In this document: one piece after another, positions 9,894-19,798 of the stretch
Numbering within the stretch: position 1 is the first letter of the stretch
How the letters are laid out: each line of letters begins with the position of its first letter
Assembly: GCF_026229185.1 (NCBI RefSeq)
Contig: NZ_JAGGJA010000014.1
Location: 44,167-108,166, forward strand
Length of the DNA: 64,000 nt
Direction of reading: 5' to 3'
Origin: Fodinibius salsisoli
GTDB lineage: Bacteria; Bacteroidota; Rhodothermia; Balneolales; Balneolaceae
Notes under the pieces: model-generated
Told to the model about the DNA's origin: nothing
Seen by the model: only the letters and a program-made list of their open reading frames with translations
The model's database searches: none
Translations under genes and position numbers: made by a program

Positions 9894-10130
9894 AATTAGT
9901 CAGCTTGAGTGCAGCCCCGTTTGTCTCGGCAAAATAGGACTCATTTATGTCTTACTAATATTTACTTTGTTTCGTACCTCCCTCAATAGCAGGTCGTCAA
10001 GAGGCATTTCAAATACTTTCCTTAAAAATACTGATTCCAGCCCAAAATATTTATCAATTATAACCGGAACAAAATCAGACATTTATGGGTAAATATTAGA
10101 AAATAACTAAAATTCAAGGAGATAAATGGG

Positions 10131-12140
10131 ATGTTTCACCGTTGCTTTCAGTTTTTTAATGTTTGGGACTACAAGTTTTTGAGGATGTTAAGTGTAGGGG
10201 TGTACCTGTTACTGCCAACATGTACAGCCTCTCAAAATACTGTTCATTCAGGCGAATTTATTGTCGAACCACCCACCCTCGAAAATTTAGGATTCGAGTG
10301 GAAAATTGATGGGGACGATAACCGTAATGCCGAAGTCTTGGTTGAGTATAGGGCCGCGGGGTCCGACTCTGACTGGAAGCAAGGAATGCCGCTTCTGCGA
10401 ATTGGAGGAGAAAAAATTACAGAAAGGGCAGGAATTGACTATGTAACTCCCGCTATGTTTGCCGGGAGTATCCTGGATCTTCATTCGGATACTGAATATG
10501 AATGTCGTTTTACCTTAAGAGATCCCGACGGGGTTGAGGGAGAAGCGGTGAAGACGGTCACAGTCCGCACGCGCGCGGAACCTAAAGAAGCCCATGACGG
10601 TCGCATATTGCATGTATATCCTCAACATTGGAAAGGGGAAAAGCAAGAGCCTGCTTTCACAGGGCTTATGGAAGCCTACAATGGTTCCCAAAAAGCAATA
10701 GGCGATTGGTATTTGGTAGATGAAAACCAAGTAAAGCCCGGTGATATCATTATGCTGCATGGGGGGCTCTACAGGGCGGATAGGTCTGACTACATTAATC
10801 CAGAAAGTATTCCATTTGACGGTACTTATTTTCTTACTGCCAAGGGAACCGCTCAGCGACCGATTGTGATCAAAGCCGCCGGAGATGGTGAAGTGCTCTT
10901 CGATGGCGCAGGTGCTCACACTCTTTTCAATGTGATGGCTACTGAACATCATATTTTTGAAGGCATCACTTTCATAAATGCAGACCGTGTATTCGATGCC
11001 GGGCGAAAAAAAATAACGGGGGCCAACGGACTCACGATCAGGAACTGCCGGTTTGAAGAAGTGGGAGAAGCAATTCGGACAGAATATGCCGGATCAAAAA
11101 ACTTTTATATAGTCGACAATCTCATCATTGGTCGAAATGACCGGTACCGCCTTCTCGGATGGACGGACCGAAGACACAGTAATCCCGGTCCCTATGGCAA
11201 GTATCTTCTAAATAGCTATATGGCCATAAAGGTATATGGATCCGGACATGTTATTGCATACAATTCAATAGCATATTTCCATGACGGTATTTCTATTTCC
11301 ACTTACGGGAGCCCTGAGCAAGAACGACAGTTGCGCGCGGTGTCAATTGATATCTATAACAATGACATCCATCTTGTAAATGACGATTTTATTGAAGCTG
11401 ATGGCGGTGTTCACAATATCCGTATCATGCGCAACCGCGGAGTAAATGCTGCTCAGAGCGGACTGAGCGCGCAGCCTTTATTTGGTGGGCCGGCCTACTT
11501 TATTCGCAATGTTTTATATCACATTCCATCGGGAGGAGCTTTTAAATTTTATAACCAACCGGCAGGGCTGGTTGCCTATCACAACACTTTTATAGCCGAC
11601 ATAACCAAAAATTTAGAAATTCATTCCAACTCACACTTCCGGAATAACCTATTCCTGAGCAGAGATCACAGAAAGGGAATTGCTGTCTTTCCCTTTGCTA
11701 CCTCCTACTCAACATCGGACTACAATGGGTATCGGCCAAACCAGGGAGTAGAACGGCAGTATGTGTGGATTACACCAAGCCTTTGGAAGGTGCGGGATTA
11801 TTCACTTTCCTATAAAGACAGCTGGTCTTTTGAGACCCTGGAAGGTTTTAGCAGAACCAGCGGTCTTGAAGAGCATGGCATAACGGTCGATTACAACATT
11901 TTTAAAGACCTTCAACAACCGGATCCGCAAAAACCGCATACCATTTATCATGCAACGGACCTGAATTTTAAACTGAAGCCCAACAGCAAAGCGGTTGACG
12001 CAGGCATGAAAATTCCCAACGTGAACGATGACTCCACAGGAAAAGCCCCGGACCTCGGAGCGCTTGAAGTCGGCCTCCCCACTCCGATTTTTGGCTGCCG
12101 GGGTCATGGTCGTGCCCTGGATAAACCCTTTTATCGTTGA
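10131..12140 (+). CDS. Secreted right-handed parallel beta-helix protein
   Basis: This is a 669-residue exported protein. A hydrophobic N-terminal segment (about residues 18-33) is followed by a fibronectin-III-like region up to about residue 150. A beta-helix repeat region comes next, with rungs such as HHIFEGITFINADRVFD, NGLTIRNCRFEEVGEAIR and HVIAYNSIAYFHDGISI (about 245-500). This fold is common in polysaccharide lyases and other glycan-acting enzymes, but I could not identify a catalytic triad. The start is supported by AAGGAG (10116-10121), nine bases before the ATG, one of few clear Shine-Dalgarno sites here. The gene stands alone, with a 237-base upstream gap in which I see no gene. 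Confidence 0.8.
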   Translation: MFHRCFQFFNVWDYKFLRMLSVGVYLLLPTCTASQNTVHSGEFIVEPPTLENLGFEWKIDGDDNRNAEVLVEYRAAGSDSDWKQGMPLLRIGGEKITERAGIDYVTPAMFAGSILDLHSDTEYECRFTLRDPDGVEGEAVKTVTVRTRAEPKEAHDGRILHVYPQHWKGEKQEPAFTGLMEAYNGSQKAIGDWYLVDENQVKPGDIIMLHGGLYRADRSDYINPESIPFDGTYFLTAKGTAQRPIVIKAAGDGEVLFDGAGAHTLFNVMATEHHIFEGITFINADRVFDAGRKKITGANGLTIRNCRFEEVGEAIRTEYAGSKNFYIVDNLIIGRNDRYRLLGWTDRRHSNPGPYGKYLLNSYMAIKVYGSGHVIAYNSIAYFHDGISISTYGSPEQERQLRAVSIDIYNNDIHLVNDDFIEADGGVHNIRIMRNRGVNAAQSGLSAQPLFGGPAYFIRNVLYHIPSGGAFKFYNQPAGLVAYHNTFIADITKNLEIHSNSHFRNNLFLSRDHRKGIAVFPFATSYSTSDYNGYRPNQGVERQYVWITPSLWKVRDYSLSYKDSWSFETLEGFSRTSGLEEHGITVDYNIFKDLQQPDPQKPHTIYHATDLNFKLKPNSKAVDAGMKIPNVNDDSTGKAPDLGALEVGLPTPIFGCRGHGRALDKPFYR

Positions 12141-12230
12141 TTACAATAAATGCATGGATCGGTTGGAATTGGTAGAGTTTGTCAAGCTATTTGGCTTGTA
12201 TGAGCATTTCTTTGGCGACCCCATCTTGTT

Positions 12231-12373
12231 CTTCCCCTCCAAGCAGGGGAAGAGACGCATGAGCCTCTTTTAATTTCTCCCTACTCCGCAGGGAGAGAAA
12301 CTCATTGATATGGTTGTATAGCAGATCCAGTGAAAATATCATGAATTTTCCCTCCCTAATTTTAGGAAGGGAG
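12231..12373. repeat. Three purine/pyrimidine hairpins between convergent genes
   Basis: The 364-base gap 12141-12504 separates the ends of two convergent genes and contains no credible gene. It holds three stem-loops in a row: CTTCCCCT/AGGGGAAG (12231-12252, perfect 8-bp stem), TCTCCCT/AGGGAGA (12276-12296, 7-bp stem) and CTCCCT/AGGGAG (12352-12373). The shared CTCCC theme suggests a dispersed intergenic element; they may also end transcription from either side, though none has a long T-run. Confidence 0.6.
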
Positions 12374-12504
12374 CAAAGGTGGGTCACAAATAGAGCTGAG
12401 TCTCTCTATCAATAATATATTAACCGGTCTTCTATTTCAATCAACGTTAACCACTCACTAAATTGACCTACGAATAATTTATCCGGAGTCCGTGGATTTT
12501 TGGC

Positions 12505-13836
12505 TTACAACAGCTTACTTGCCAGGTTCGCCAGTTCAGAACGTTCACCTTTTTCCAGGTTGATGTGGGCATACAGGTCATTATCATGCATGCGGTCTAC
12601 CAAGAAAGAAAGCCCGTTACTCTGGGTATCCAGATATGGTGTATCAATTTGATAGATATCACCCGTAAAGATAATTTTAGTATTCTCTCCAGCCCGTGTA
12701 ATGATTGTCTTAACTTCATGCGGGGTTAAGTTCTGCGCCTCATCCACTATAAAAATAATGTTTGACAGACTACGACCGCGGATATACGCCAATGGAATAA
12801 TCCGTAGCTTTTCGTTTTCAAGCATCTCTTCCACTTTTTGATACTGCTTGCTGGTTTGCGGATACTGATTTTTAATAAACGTCAGGTTATCCCACAATGG
12901 TTGCATGTAGGGATCGATCTTCGAGTTGATATCCCCCGGCAGGTAACCAATATCATTATTGCTGAGTGGCACAATGGGACGAGCCAGGTAGATCTGTTGA
13001 TAACTGTGGCGCTGTTCCATAGCTCCTGCCAGGGCCAGCAGCGTCTTTCCCGTGCCTGCTGCCCCGGTGATGGTCACCAGTAAATTATCGGGATTCATAA
13101 TGGCCTGCAGCGCAAAGGTCTGTTCGGCATTCCGTGGGGTTACTCCATAGGCGGTATTCCGGTGTACGGGTTCGATAAGATCTTTCTGGGCATTATAGTA
13201 CCCCAAAGCCGAACTGGAATGATTTTTTAGAATATAGAAATGATTGCTGGCGGGCGGCTCCTCCAAAACGGCTTCCGGTTCCAGCTGTCCCTCCTCATAT
13301 AAGCGGTTAATCAGCTCAGGATCATCATATTTGAGCTCAGTCTTGCCCCTGTACAGGTGGTCTATATCTTTGATACGGATACTCTCATAATCTTCGGCAT
13401 CTATACTGAGGGCCCGCGCCTTAATTCGCAGATTAATATCCTTGGAAACCAGGATGACCTTTTTATCAGGTTCATCCTCCATCAGCTTCAGAACGGCATT
13501 CAGAATACGGTGATCATTCTTGGCATTACCAAAGACTTCGGCGGCATCTATTTCACTGTTCTCGTTGTTGAGCACACGAAGCTTCCCATGCGTTTCTCCA
13601 TTAAGGGGGATCCACTTCTGCAACATATTTTTATCTGATATTTTATCCAGATAGCGGCTGAATTCGCGGGCATGCAAATTGATGACATTGCTCCCCTTTT
13701 TAAACGTATCAATTTCTTCCAACACGGTAATAGGAATGGCAATATCATTTTTTTGGAAGTTTTTGACGGCGTCACAATCATATAAAAGAACAGAAGTATC
13801 AAGAACGAAAATCTTTTGCTTATCAACAGGAGCCAT
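12505..13836 (-). CDS. PIN-domain PhoH-family ATPase (PhoH2 type)
   Basis: This combines an N-terminal PIN nuclease domain (about 1-150, starting IFVLDTSVLLYDCDAV, with the conserved first Asp) and a C-terminal PhoH ATPase domain. The Walker A motif GAAGTGKTLLALAGA lies near residue 257 and the Walker B region IIFIVDEAQNLTP near 365. Characterised PhoH2 proteins unwind and cut RNA, so a role in RNA turnover is likely by family. The 443-residue length fits a complete fusion. It is a single gene, with a 133-base gap to the upstream methyltransferase gene. Confidence 0.92.
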   Translation of the reverse strand: MAPVDKQKIFVLDTSVLLYDCDAVKNFQKNDIAIPITVLEEIDTFKKGSNVINLHAREFSRYLDKISDKNMLQKWIPLNGETHGKLRVLNNENSEIDAAEVFGNAKNDHRILNAVLKLMEDEPDKKVILVSKDINLRIKARALSIDAEDYESIRIKDIDHLYRGKTELKYDDPELINRLYEEGQLEPEAVLEEPPASNHFYILKNHSSSALGYYNAQKDLIEPVHRNTAYGVTPRNAEQTFALQAIMNPDNLLVTITGAAGTGKTLLALAGAMEQRHSYQQIYLARPIVPLSNNDIGYLPGDINSKIDPYMQPLWDNLTFIKNQYPQTSKQYQKVEEMLENEKLRIIPLAYIRGRSLSNIIFIVDEAQNLTPHEVKTIITRAGENTKIIFTGDIYQIDTPYLDTQSNGLSFLVDRMHDNDLYAHINLEKGERSELANLASKLL

Positions 13837-13969
13837 AGAGCGTAGATTTTTGATTTCAAAAGAACAGTGACAAACAACGTATTCTTATTACAACGTTATA
13901 TAATCACCCTGTGAGAATCAATAGTTAATATGAAGTTAATTAAAAGTTAATATATGGGGATACTGACGC

Positions 13970-14755
13970 TCAGTTTGACAAATGGTATAAGGCAATAGAG
14001 GTGGCGATGGCCGCATTTAGGCTTTCTACCGGCGGCTGCGGGGAAGGCGAAGAAATTTCTACCTGGTGGCGATTATCCGTCATAAGCCGGTTGTCAATGC
14101 CATGGCCTTCATTACCGACAACAAGCACCGTTTTCTTTCTTCTGGATTTAAGAGAGGCAAGCGGTACCGATCTGGCGCCCTTGTTAAGCAACAACACCTC
14201 CCAGCTATCTTCTTCAAGAGCTTGAAGTAATGTGGCCAAACCTCCATTGAGATGAGGAATGGTTCCGGTCGCTCCCGCCGTACTACGCACTACTTTAGGG
14301 TGAAAAAGATCAACCGTTCCCTTACCGGACAAAAGTGCCCGCGCCCCGAACCAGGAAGCCGTGCGAATGATCGTGCCTACATTGCCCGGATCCTGTACAG
14401 CATCCAAAGCCACGACAATGCCTTCATTTCGGCTTATGGACTCAATGGAGGCTTCTTCGGGCATATGGCATAAAGCCAACACTCCCTGGGGCGTATCCGT
14501 ATCGCTGACCTCCGCAAAATGCGCTTCATCCAAAATAACGCCCTCAACTTTTTTCGCTCTTTTCTTCCATTCTTCTTCCCTCTGATACCCCCGTGTCTTG
14601 TCAAAAAACAGCGTTTTAATACGCACAGATTGGTTCTCTGCAACCTGGCGCACAGCTCGCCCCCCCTCCACTATAAAAAGTTGCTCTTGTACTCGGTATT
14701 TCTTCCGATTCAGTTTTCGCAGGAGGGTTAGCTGACGGTTAGACGCAGTTCTCAT
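13970..14755 (-). CDS. SpoU/TrmH-family RNA 2'-O-methyltransferase
   Basis: The protein methylates ribose 2'-OH groups in rRNA or tRNA using S-adenosylmethionine. The N-terminal substrate-binding part (about 1-100) contains RKYRVQEQLFIVEGGRAV, typical of the RlmB/TsnR-like branch. The knotted SPOUT domain shows all three family motifs: DPGNVGTIIRTASWFGA (near 117-133), VVGNEGHGI (near 211) and the final ESLNAAIATSIALY. The length of 261 residues is normal. The exact target nucleotide cannot be assigned from sequence. Confidence 0.92.
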   Translation of the reverse strand: MRTASNRQLTLLRKLNRKKYRVQEQLFIVEGGRAVRQVAENQSVRIKTLFFDKTRGYQREEEWKKRAKKVEGVILDEAHFAEVSDTDTPQGVLALCHMPEEASIESISRNEGIVVALDAVQDPGNVGTIIRTASWFGARALLSGKGTVDLFHPKVVRSTAGATGTIPHLNGGLATLLQALEEDSWEVLLLNKGARSVPLASLKSRRKKTVLVVGNEGHGIDNRLMTDNRHQVEISSPSPQPPVESLNAAIATSIALYHLSN

Positions 14756-14880
14756 AAAATATTTTTTGAATAACGATTCTATCTTCTTAGCCCGTAAATT
14801 AAACAGCTTCTTCTTTTAAACACAAAAACTATCCTTATCTTAACGCCCAACGAATAGTAAAAAAAGACATTAGATCCATC

Positions 14881-16410
14881 ATGGAATTTCTGAAGAAACT
14901 GGGCATTGAGGGCACCAACCTGGGAACGAGTACCGGACAAAAGTTTATAGGCTCGGGTGCAAAAGAAACCATTTCGAGCCATACCCCTATCGATGGCTCC
15001 CAAATTGCAGATACGACCGTCACTACCAGAGAAGAGTATGACCAAGTGGTAAATACTGCTTTGGAAGCCTTTGAAGAGTGGCGTATGACTCCGGCTCCCA
15101 AACGGGGTGAAATAGTTCGCCAAATTGGGCTGGAACTGCGAGAACATAAAGAATACTTGGGACGACTGGTGACTTATGAAATGGGAAAAATTTACCAGGA
15201 AGGCCTTGGAGAAGTCCAGGAGATGATTGATATCTGCGATTTTGCAGTCGGTCAGTCGCGCATGCTTTATGGAAAAACGATGCCCTCTGAGCGTCCCCGG
15301 CATCGAATGTATGAGCAGTGGCATCCGCTGGGCATTACAGGTATCATTTCTGCCTTCAACTTTCCTGTCGCCGTCTATAGCTGGAACGCCATGATCGCAG
15401 CCGTGGCCGGCAATGTAATGATTTGGAAAGGATCCGAGAAAACACCGTTGTGCAGTATCGCCGTACAAAATATCATTGCCAAAGTCTTAAAACGTAACGA
15501 CCTGCCGGAAGGTATTTTCAACCTTGTTACGGGTGGACGCGAAGTTGGTGAATGGATGACCGAAGATGAGCGCCTTCCGCTTATTTCAGCCACCGGTTCT
15601 ATTCGCATGGGTAAAGAAGTAGCCAAAACGGTTGCCGGACGACTGGGGAAGACGATCCTTGAACTGGGTGGAAATAACGCCATCATTGTATCAAAAGATG
15701 CTGATTTAGAGATGGCAGCCCGGGCTATTGCTTTCGGGGCTGTCGGTACCTGTGGACAGCGCTGTACTTCTACCCGGCGGCTGATTATCCATAAAGAGGT
15801 GTTTAACCCGCTCAAAGAACGGCTCGTTGAAATATACAAAGAAGTTAATATCGGCAACCCCCTCAAAGAAGATACCCTTGTTGGTCCTTTGATTGATCAG
15901 CAGGCAATTGACAATATGCAGAACGCGCTACAAGAGGTGCAGGATGAAGGCGGAGAAGTTATTTATGGTGGAGAAGTATTAGAAAACAAACAACTTGATG
16001 GGGGGCATTATGTACGACCGGCGATCGTGACGGCCCAAAATGACTGGGACATCGTACAGGAAGAAACCTTTGCACCTATCCTTTACTTGACTCAGTATTC
16101 TGACCTCGATGAAGCCATTTCATTACATAATGGTGTCAAACAAGGGCTTAGCTCTTCCATCTTTACGTTAAATATTCGGGAGGGCGAAACCTTTTTAAGC
16201 GCCCGGGGATCCGATTGTGGCATCGCCAACGTCAACGTTGGTACCAGCGGGGCAGAAATTGGTGGTGCCTTTGGTGGCGAAAAAGAGACCGGCGGGGGAC
16301 GTGAGTCGGGCTCTGATGCCTGGAAAGCCTATATGCGCCGGCAAACAAACACTATTAACTGGGGCTCGGAGATGCCCTTGGCCCAAGGTATTGAATTTGA
16401 TGTAGATTAG
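14881..16410 (+). CDS. ALDH7-type aldehyde dehydrogenase (antiquitin-like)
   Basis: This NAD(P)-dependent aldehyde dehydrogenase resembles alpha-aminoadipic semialdehyde / piperideine-6-carboxylate dehydrogenases (ALDH7A1, AmaB), which act in lysine degradation. The catalytic Cys295 lies in GQRCTSTRR and the general base Glu261 in ELGGNNAI; the N-terminal LGIEGTNLGTSTGQ and the GTSGAEIGGAFGGEKETGGG tail segment are typical of the subfamily. At 509 residues it is full length. No other lysine-degradation gene is adjacent, so the pathway is inferred from family only. A hairpin terminator follows about 65 bases after the stop. Confidence 0.92.
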   Translation: MEFLKKLGIEGTNLGTSTGQKFIGSGAKETISSHTPIDGSQIADTTVTTREEYDQVVNTALEAFEEWRMTPAPKRGEIVRQIGLELREHKEYLGRLVTYEMGKIYQEGLGEVQEMIDICDFAVGQSRMLYGKTMPSERPRHRMYEQWHPLGITGIISAFNFPVAVYSWNAMIAAVAGNVMIWKGSEKTPLCSIAVQNIIAKVLKRNDLPEGIFNLVTGGREVGEWMTEDERLPLISATGSIRMGKEVAKTVAGRLGKTILELGGNNAIIVSKDADLEMAARAIAFGAVGTCGQRCTSTRRLIIHKEVFNPLKERLVEIYKEVNIGNPLKEDTLVGPLIDQQAIDNMQNALQEVQDEGGEVIYGGEVLENKQLDGGHYVRPAIVTAQNDWDIVQEETFAPILYLTQYSDLDEAISLHNGVKQGLSSSIFTLNIREGETFLSARGSDCGIANVNVGTSGAEIGGAFGGEKETGGGRESGSDAWKAYMRRQTNTINWGSEMPLAQGIEFDVD

Positions 16411-16475
16411 CCGACAACAAAACCGAAAGTCATCCACTGGCCTCCACAAACTTTAGCATAGCGCACCAAAACTAC

Positions 16476-16500
16476 AAAGCCTTCCTCTCCGGAGGGCTTT
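16476..16500. terminator. Hairpin between convergent genes
   Basis: AAAGCCTTCC and GGAGGGCTTT form a 10-bp stem with one G-T pair around a short TCTCC loop. It lies between the converging ends of the aldehyde dehydrogenase gene and the DUF3078 gene, and A/T ends on both arms would allow it to work in both directions. Confidence 0.75.
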
Positions 16501-16546
16501 ATAACTATATGACAACCTTTTCAAATTCAAGAGTCTATTAATATGT

Positions 16547-17557
16547 CTATAATATATTGACCGATAAACCGGCAGAAAGAACCTGCTTAACCTGCACTTG
16601 TTTTGAAAAGTCTTCATCATAGATCATCACGAACTGGAAAGACATGTTCATAAAGTCATTGATCTTTCCAACTACTTCATTAGAAAAGTTAATGTCTGTC
16701 CGGTTGATATGCCGCTGCAGGTTGGTAAAAGTCTCTACAGAACTAACCAGGTGAACATTTTTAAAAATATCCTTTTCAAAAAAGAATGCTGCCGAATAAC
16801 CAGGCTCAAAACGGAAGCTTTTAGGATTTCTGGTATAAACCCCGTACGAACCCGATGAAAATGGGTCGATCAACCTGCTTACTTCGGAGTCATATAACCC
16901 ATAACGTTCTGCCAGTGCATCATTCGCAACGATAGTTTCTTTCATTGCTAAACCCGTCTGTGCAGAAAAATAATCAGCTGGAGTATAGGCAATACCAACA
17001 ACCTGGGTAAAATAAGCGGGCGAAAAAATCTCCGAAATCAATTCAGGATTTTCCCCATCCGGCACATTATAGTTAAATCCTTTGTCGAACTGAGTACTGA
17101 AATTGATATTGGCAAATGCACTCCAGCGCTTATTATCGAAGAGATAACTGAATTTATTATTGATCGCAATACGATCGTCGGTTTTGCGCGTCCCTTCATC
17201 CTGAATCCTTGCCTTACCATACTTAAAATTGGTATTTAAGGCATAGGCAAACCGATCCTTACGATACATCAGGTTAAATACCGTAGAGGCCGTTACACTT
17301 ATAGTATTCGTCCCCCCCTGGCTCCAGTTGTCATAAGCAGCCTGGGCTCCATTAAGCCCGCTAACCCAAGAAGCATCCCAACCTTCCAAAGAGTCAGCAA
17401 CGATGACCGTTTGATCAATTCTGGAAATATCATGGATAGATATATCTTCATCATCCTCAAGAAGTTTACTTATCCGGATTGCTTCCTGCCCCGATACATC
17501 CCGGACTGCCGATAGTATCAGCACTATCAGAACAAACAAGGAGGCATATTTGCGCAT
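16547..17557 (-). CDS. DUF3078 outer-membrane protein
   Basis: This is a predicted outer-membrane beta-barrel, 336 residues, with an N-terminal signal peptide (MRKYASLFVLIVLILSAV). The family signature begins near residue 60 with GWDASWVSGLNGAQAAYDNW and SQGGTNTISVTAS, characteristic of DUF3078 in Bacteroidota and relatives. The rest alternates polar and aromatic residues as barrel strands do (YALNTNFKYGKA, WSAFANINFSTQFDKG). Function is unknown for the family. It converges with the aldehyde dehydrogenase gene and lies 72 bases after the phosphoribosyltransferase gene on the same strand. Confidence 0.85.
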   Translation of the reverse strand: MRKYASLFVLIVLILSAVRDVSGQEAIRISKLLEDDEDISIHDISRIDQTVIVADSLEGWDASWVSGLNGAQAAYDNWSQGGTNTISVTASTVFNLMYRKDRFAYALNTNFKYGKARIQDEGTRKTDDRIAINNKFSYLFDNKRWSAFANINFSTQFDKGFNYNVPDGENPELISEIFSPAYFTQVVGIAYTPADYFSAQTGLAMKETIVANDALAERYGLYDSEVSRLIDPFSSGSYGVYTRNPKSFRFEPGYSAAFFFEKDIFKNVHLVSSVETFTNLQRHINRTDINFSNEVVGKINDFMNMSFQFVMIYDEDFSKQVQVKQVLSAGLSVNIL

Positions 17558-17629
17558 ATTGATGCAGTCGTTTTAAGGAAAAATTTCGGGTTAAAAATAC
17601 AACAAATAATTAAACCGGGAAACACTACT

Positions 17630-18142
17630 TTATTGATGAAACAAACGGACCTGTTGAACATGGTCTTCATCTGTAACCACGGTTACATGCTCATCCAGCT
17701 TAGTGGGCAACTCCATACCACAAAATTCTGCTTTAATCGGGTATTTCCGATGGCCACGGTCAATAAGCACCGCCGTATGCATTTCACTTGGTTTCAGCAA
17801 TTCATCGATTGCTTTTAAGGCTCTGAACATGGTATGACCTGAAAAGATCACATCATCAACAATGACTATAAAATATTTCTTGTCGGCCTCTTCTGGGCTC
17901 CACTGCTTATTCTCTTCCGAACCTTCCTTTACCAAAAACTGCCGGGCTTCTATATCCGCCCGCAGAATATTTGAAAGCATCTCTGCCAGTTGTCGGGCCA
18001 CGACGTAACCACGCTGATCGATACCGAACAACAATACCGGATTATTGGATCGATTCTGTTCATTAATTTCGTGAGCCATGCGTTCCAGCGTTCGCTGAAC
18101 TCGCTTTGCCGTCATCAGTGTCAACGTATCTGTATCAATCAT
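17630..18142 (-). CDS. PyrR-like phosphoribosyltransferase
   Basis: This is a type I phosphoribosyltransferase. The PRPP-binding loop reads FIVIVDDVIFSGHTMFRAL (about residues 98-116), and the C-terminal AVLIDRGHRKYPIKAEFCG and PTKLDEHVTV match PyrR-type proteins, which combine uracil phosphoribosyltransferase activity with pyrimidine attenuation in some bacteria. The 170-residue length fits. No pyrimidine operon or attenuator is next to it, though pyrF lies 14 kb away, so a regulatory role is not shown. The gene is monocistronic or paired with the DUF3078 gene downstream. Confidence 0.8.
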   Translation of the reverse strand: MIDTDTLTLMTAKRVQRTLERMAHEINEQNRSNNPVLLFGIDQRGYVVARQLAEMLSNILRADIEARQFLVKEGSEENKQWSPEEADKKYFIVIVDDVIFSGHTMFRALKAIDELLKPSEMHTAVLIDRGHRKYPIKAEFCGMELPTKLDEHVTVVTDEDHVQQVRLFHQ

Positions 18143-18263
18143 ATTACCTTATATTAAATTTTATAAAAATAATTACTCTGCACATTTAAAATATCTGACA
18201 CATTTCATACCTTAAATATAGAAGATTAGCAGATAAGGTAACATTCATTAAAACAGACTTATT

Positions 18264-18566
18264 ATGACAAAGAGATCCAGCCTCCGTTCCCTCTTGTTAG
18301 CTACCGGTTCATTTATTGGGGGAGTAACACTCGGCGTTTTATTGACTCCCAGAAATGGCCGTGAAACCCGACACTGGGTATCATCGCAGGCCTCAGAACT
18401 GTCTGACTGGATGAGTAAACATCACAGGACAGCTCGCCAGAAAGGAGAAACAGAGCTTCATAACATCCGTCAAAATGTACACAAAGGGCTGCGCCGTAAC
18501 ATTCCCGACTTGTATGAGGCTACCGAAAATATCGACTTGAGTGACGATGGGTTAACCGGTGCGTAA
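18264..18566 (+). CDS. YtxH-domain small membrane protein
   Basis: This 100-residue protein has the YtxH pattern: a short basic N-terminus and one glycine-spaced transmembrane helix ending in a proline/arginine turn (FIGGVTLGVLLTPRNGRETR, residues 17-36). A charged helical tail follows. Members occur widely and are sometimes stress-related, but no defined activity is known. The stop overlaps the GTG start of the DUF2851 gene by eight bases, so the two are translationally coupled. Confidence 0.82.
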   Translation: MTKRSSLRSLLLATGSFIGGVTLGVLLTPRNGRETRHWVSSQASELSDWMSKHHRTARQKGETELHNIRQNVHKGLRRNIPDLYEATENIDLSDDGLTGA

Positions 18567-19746
18567 AACTGCTCCCACATACCATGAAAAGCTCCTCCAT
18601 TGGATATGGGAGACCCGCAATTTTAACACTCGGAGCCTGCATACTGCTTCCGGAGATCCGGTTAAAATACATTTTCCCGGCCAAAGTAATAAATCCGACG
18701 GCCCTGATTTTTCCGGTGCCCAAATAGAAATTGGTCAACTTCAGTGGTATGGTGATGTGGAGATACACTGGAAATTGTCCGACTGGCATGCCCATGGCCA
18801 CGGGCAGGATCCGCGATATAACAATGTTGTTCTGCATGTGGTATTCCGCTCCACAGATCAGCGTAGCCTCCGCAAGGATCGAACTTCGGTGCCTACTTTA
18901 TGCCTTGCTCCCCAGCTCTCACATCCGCTGGAGGCCTTTCTGGAAGAGTACCTTAAACATCCTCAGCTTCCCTGCAGCAAACAACTGTCTTATATTTCTG
19001 AAGAAGCTTTTGCCCGGCAAATAAAAAAAGCGCACAACGAATATTTTGAGCAAAAAATTGATGACCTGCTATCATTCTATGACCCAGATCTCCCTCCCAG
19101 CCGTGCCTGGTTAAAAATTCTAACGGTTGCATTATTCGACGGCCTGGGCATTTCCCATAACCGCGAATCAATGCGTAAATTGTGCTCCCACTTAGTTGAA
19201 CGAATTACTGAATTCGACTCAGCAGACGATTGTAAACGCCATGCGCTATCTCTTTCCGGGCTATTGGATGACAGCCCCTCGCCTACTTCCTATAAATGGA
19301 ATCATAAAGGGTGCCGGCCGAATAACCAGCCCCGCATCCGTATTCAGCAAGCGGCCCTTGCGTTTTGGTATATTTATCAGCAGCCGTTTGGTCACTGGAT
19401 GCGCACGCCCCCGCAGAAGTCGTGGAAAAAACTCATTCAGTCCATCGACATGGCCCCTTCTGTGGGTCCGGAACGATCTTCTATTCTATTTGGAACCGTC
19501 TTTTTGCCTTCTTTATATATATTGGGCAATCTCTTCCATAAAACATCACTAAAAGATAAAGCCTGGAACCTGTGGGTTAACCATGAGGTAAAGCTACCAA
19601 AATCACTATTGAAGAAGTTTCACAAAACTGAACTTCGTCCGGCACTCTATAACAACAAACTGGGAACCATCCACCAGTTGCGCAACTATTGCCAAAAAGG
19701 AGGATGTCAAAAATGTTTTGTGTTTAAAAATGAAATTTTCTCTTGA
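18559..19746 (+). CDS. DUF2851-family protein
   Basis: A 395-residue protein with the DUF2851 signature near the N-terminus: LLHWIWETRNFN, then GQSNKSDGPDFSGAQIEI, GDVEIHWKLSDWHAHGHG and DPRYNNVVLHVV (about 12-95). The invariant acidic and histidine residues in these blocks look like a metal or active site, but the family has no established function. A C-terminal CQKGGCQKCFVF puts three cysteines close together and could bind metal. The start is GTG at 18559, because no in-frame ATG precedes the conserved block; it overlaps the YtxH gene's stop. Confidence 0.85.
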   Translation: MRKTAPTYHEKLLHWIWETRNFNTRSLHTASGDPVKIHFPGQSNKSDGPDFSGAQIEIGQLQWYGDVEIHWKLSDWHAHGHGQDPRYNNVVLHVVFRSTDQRSLRKDRTSVPTLCLAPQLSHPLEAFLEEYLKHPQLPCSKQLSYISEEAFARQIKKAHNEYFEQKIDDLLSFYDPDLPPSRAWLKILTVALFDGLGISHNRESMRKLCSHLVERITEFDSADDCKRHALSLSGLLDDSPSPTSYKWNHKGCRPNNQPRIRIQQAALAFWYIYQQPFGHWMRTPPQKSWKKLIQSIDMAPSVGPERSSILFGTVFLPSLYILGNLFHKTSLKDKAWNLWVNHEVKLPKSLLKKFHKTELRPALYNNKLGTIHQLRNYCQKGGCQKCFVFKNEIFS

Positions 19747-19798
19747 TTAATAATCAGTAAATCCCTATTATCTGAATCTCTTAAAAAAGGGAACAAAT

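Noticed and set aside
9814..10092. Frame of 92 codons crossing the end of the flavoprotein gene
   Set aside because: Half lies in another frame of the flavoprotein gene and the rest has no motif; the gap before the beta-helix gene is judged non-coding.
14779..15468. Open frame of 229 codons opposite the aldehyde dehydrogenase gene
   Set aside because: It overlaps the ALDH7 coding sequence, whose catalytic residues are intact; the product has no recognisable features.
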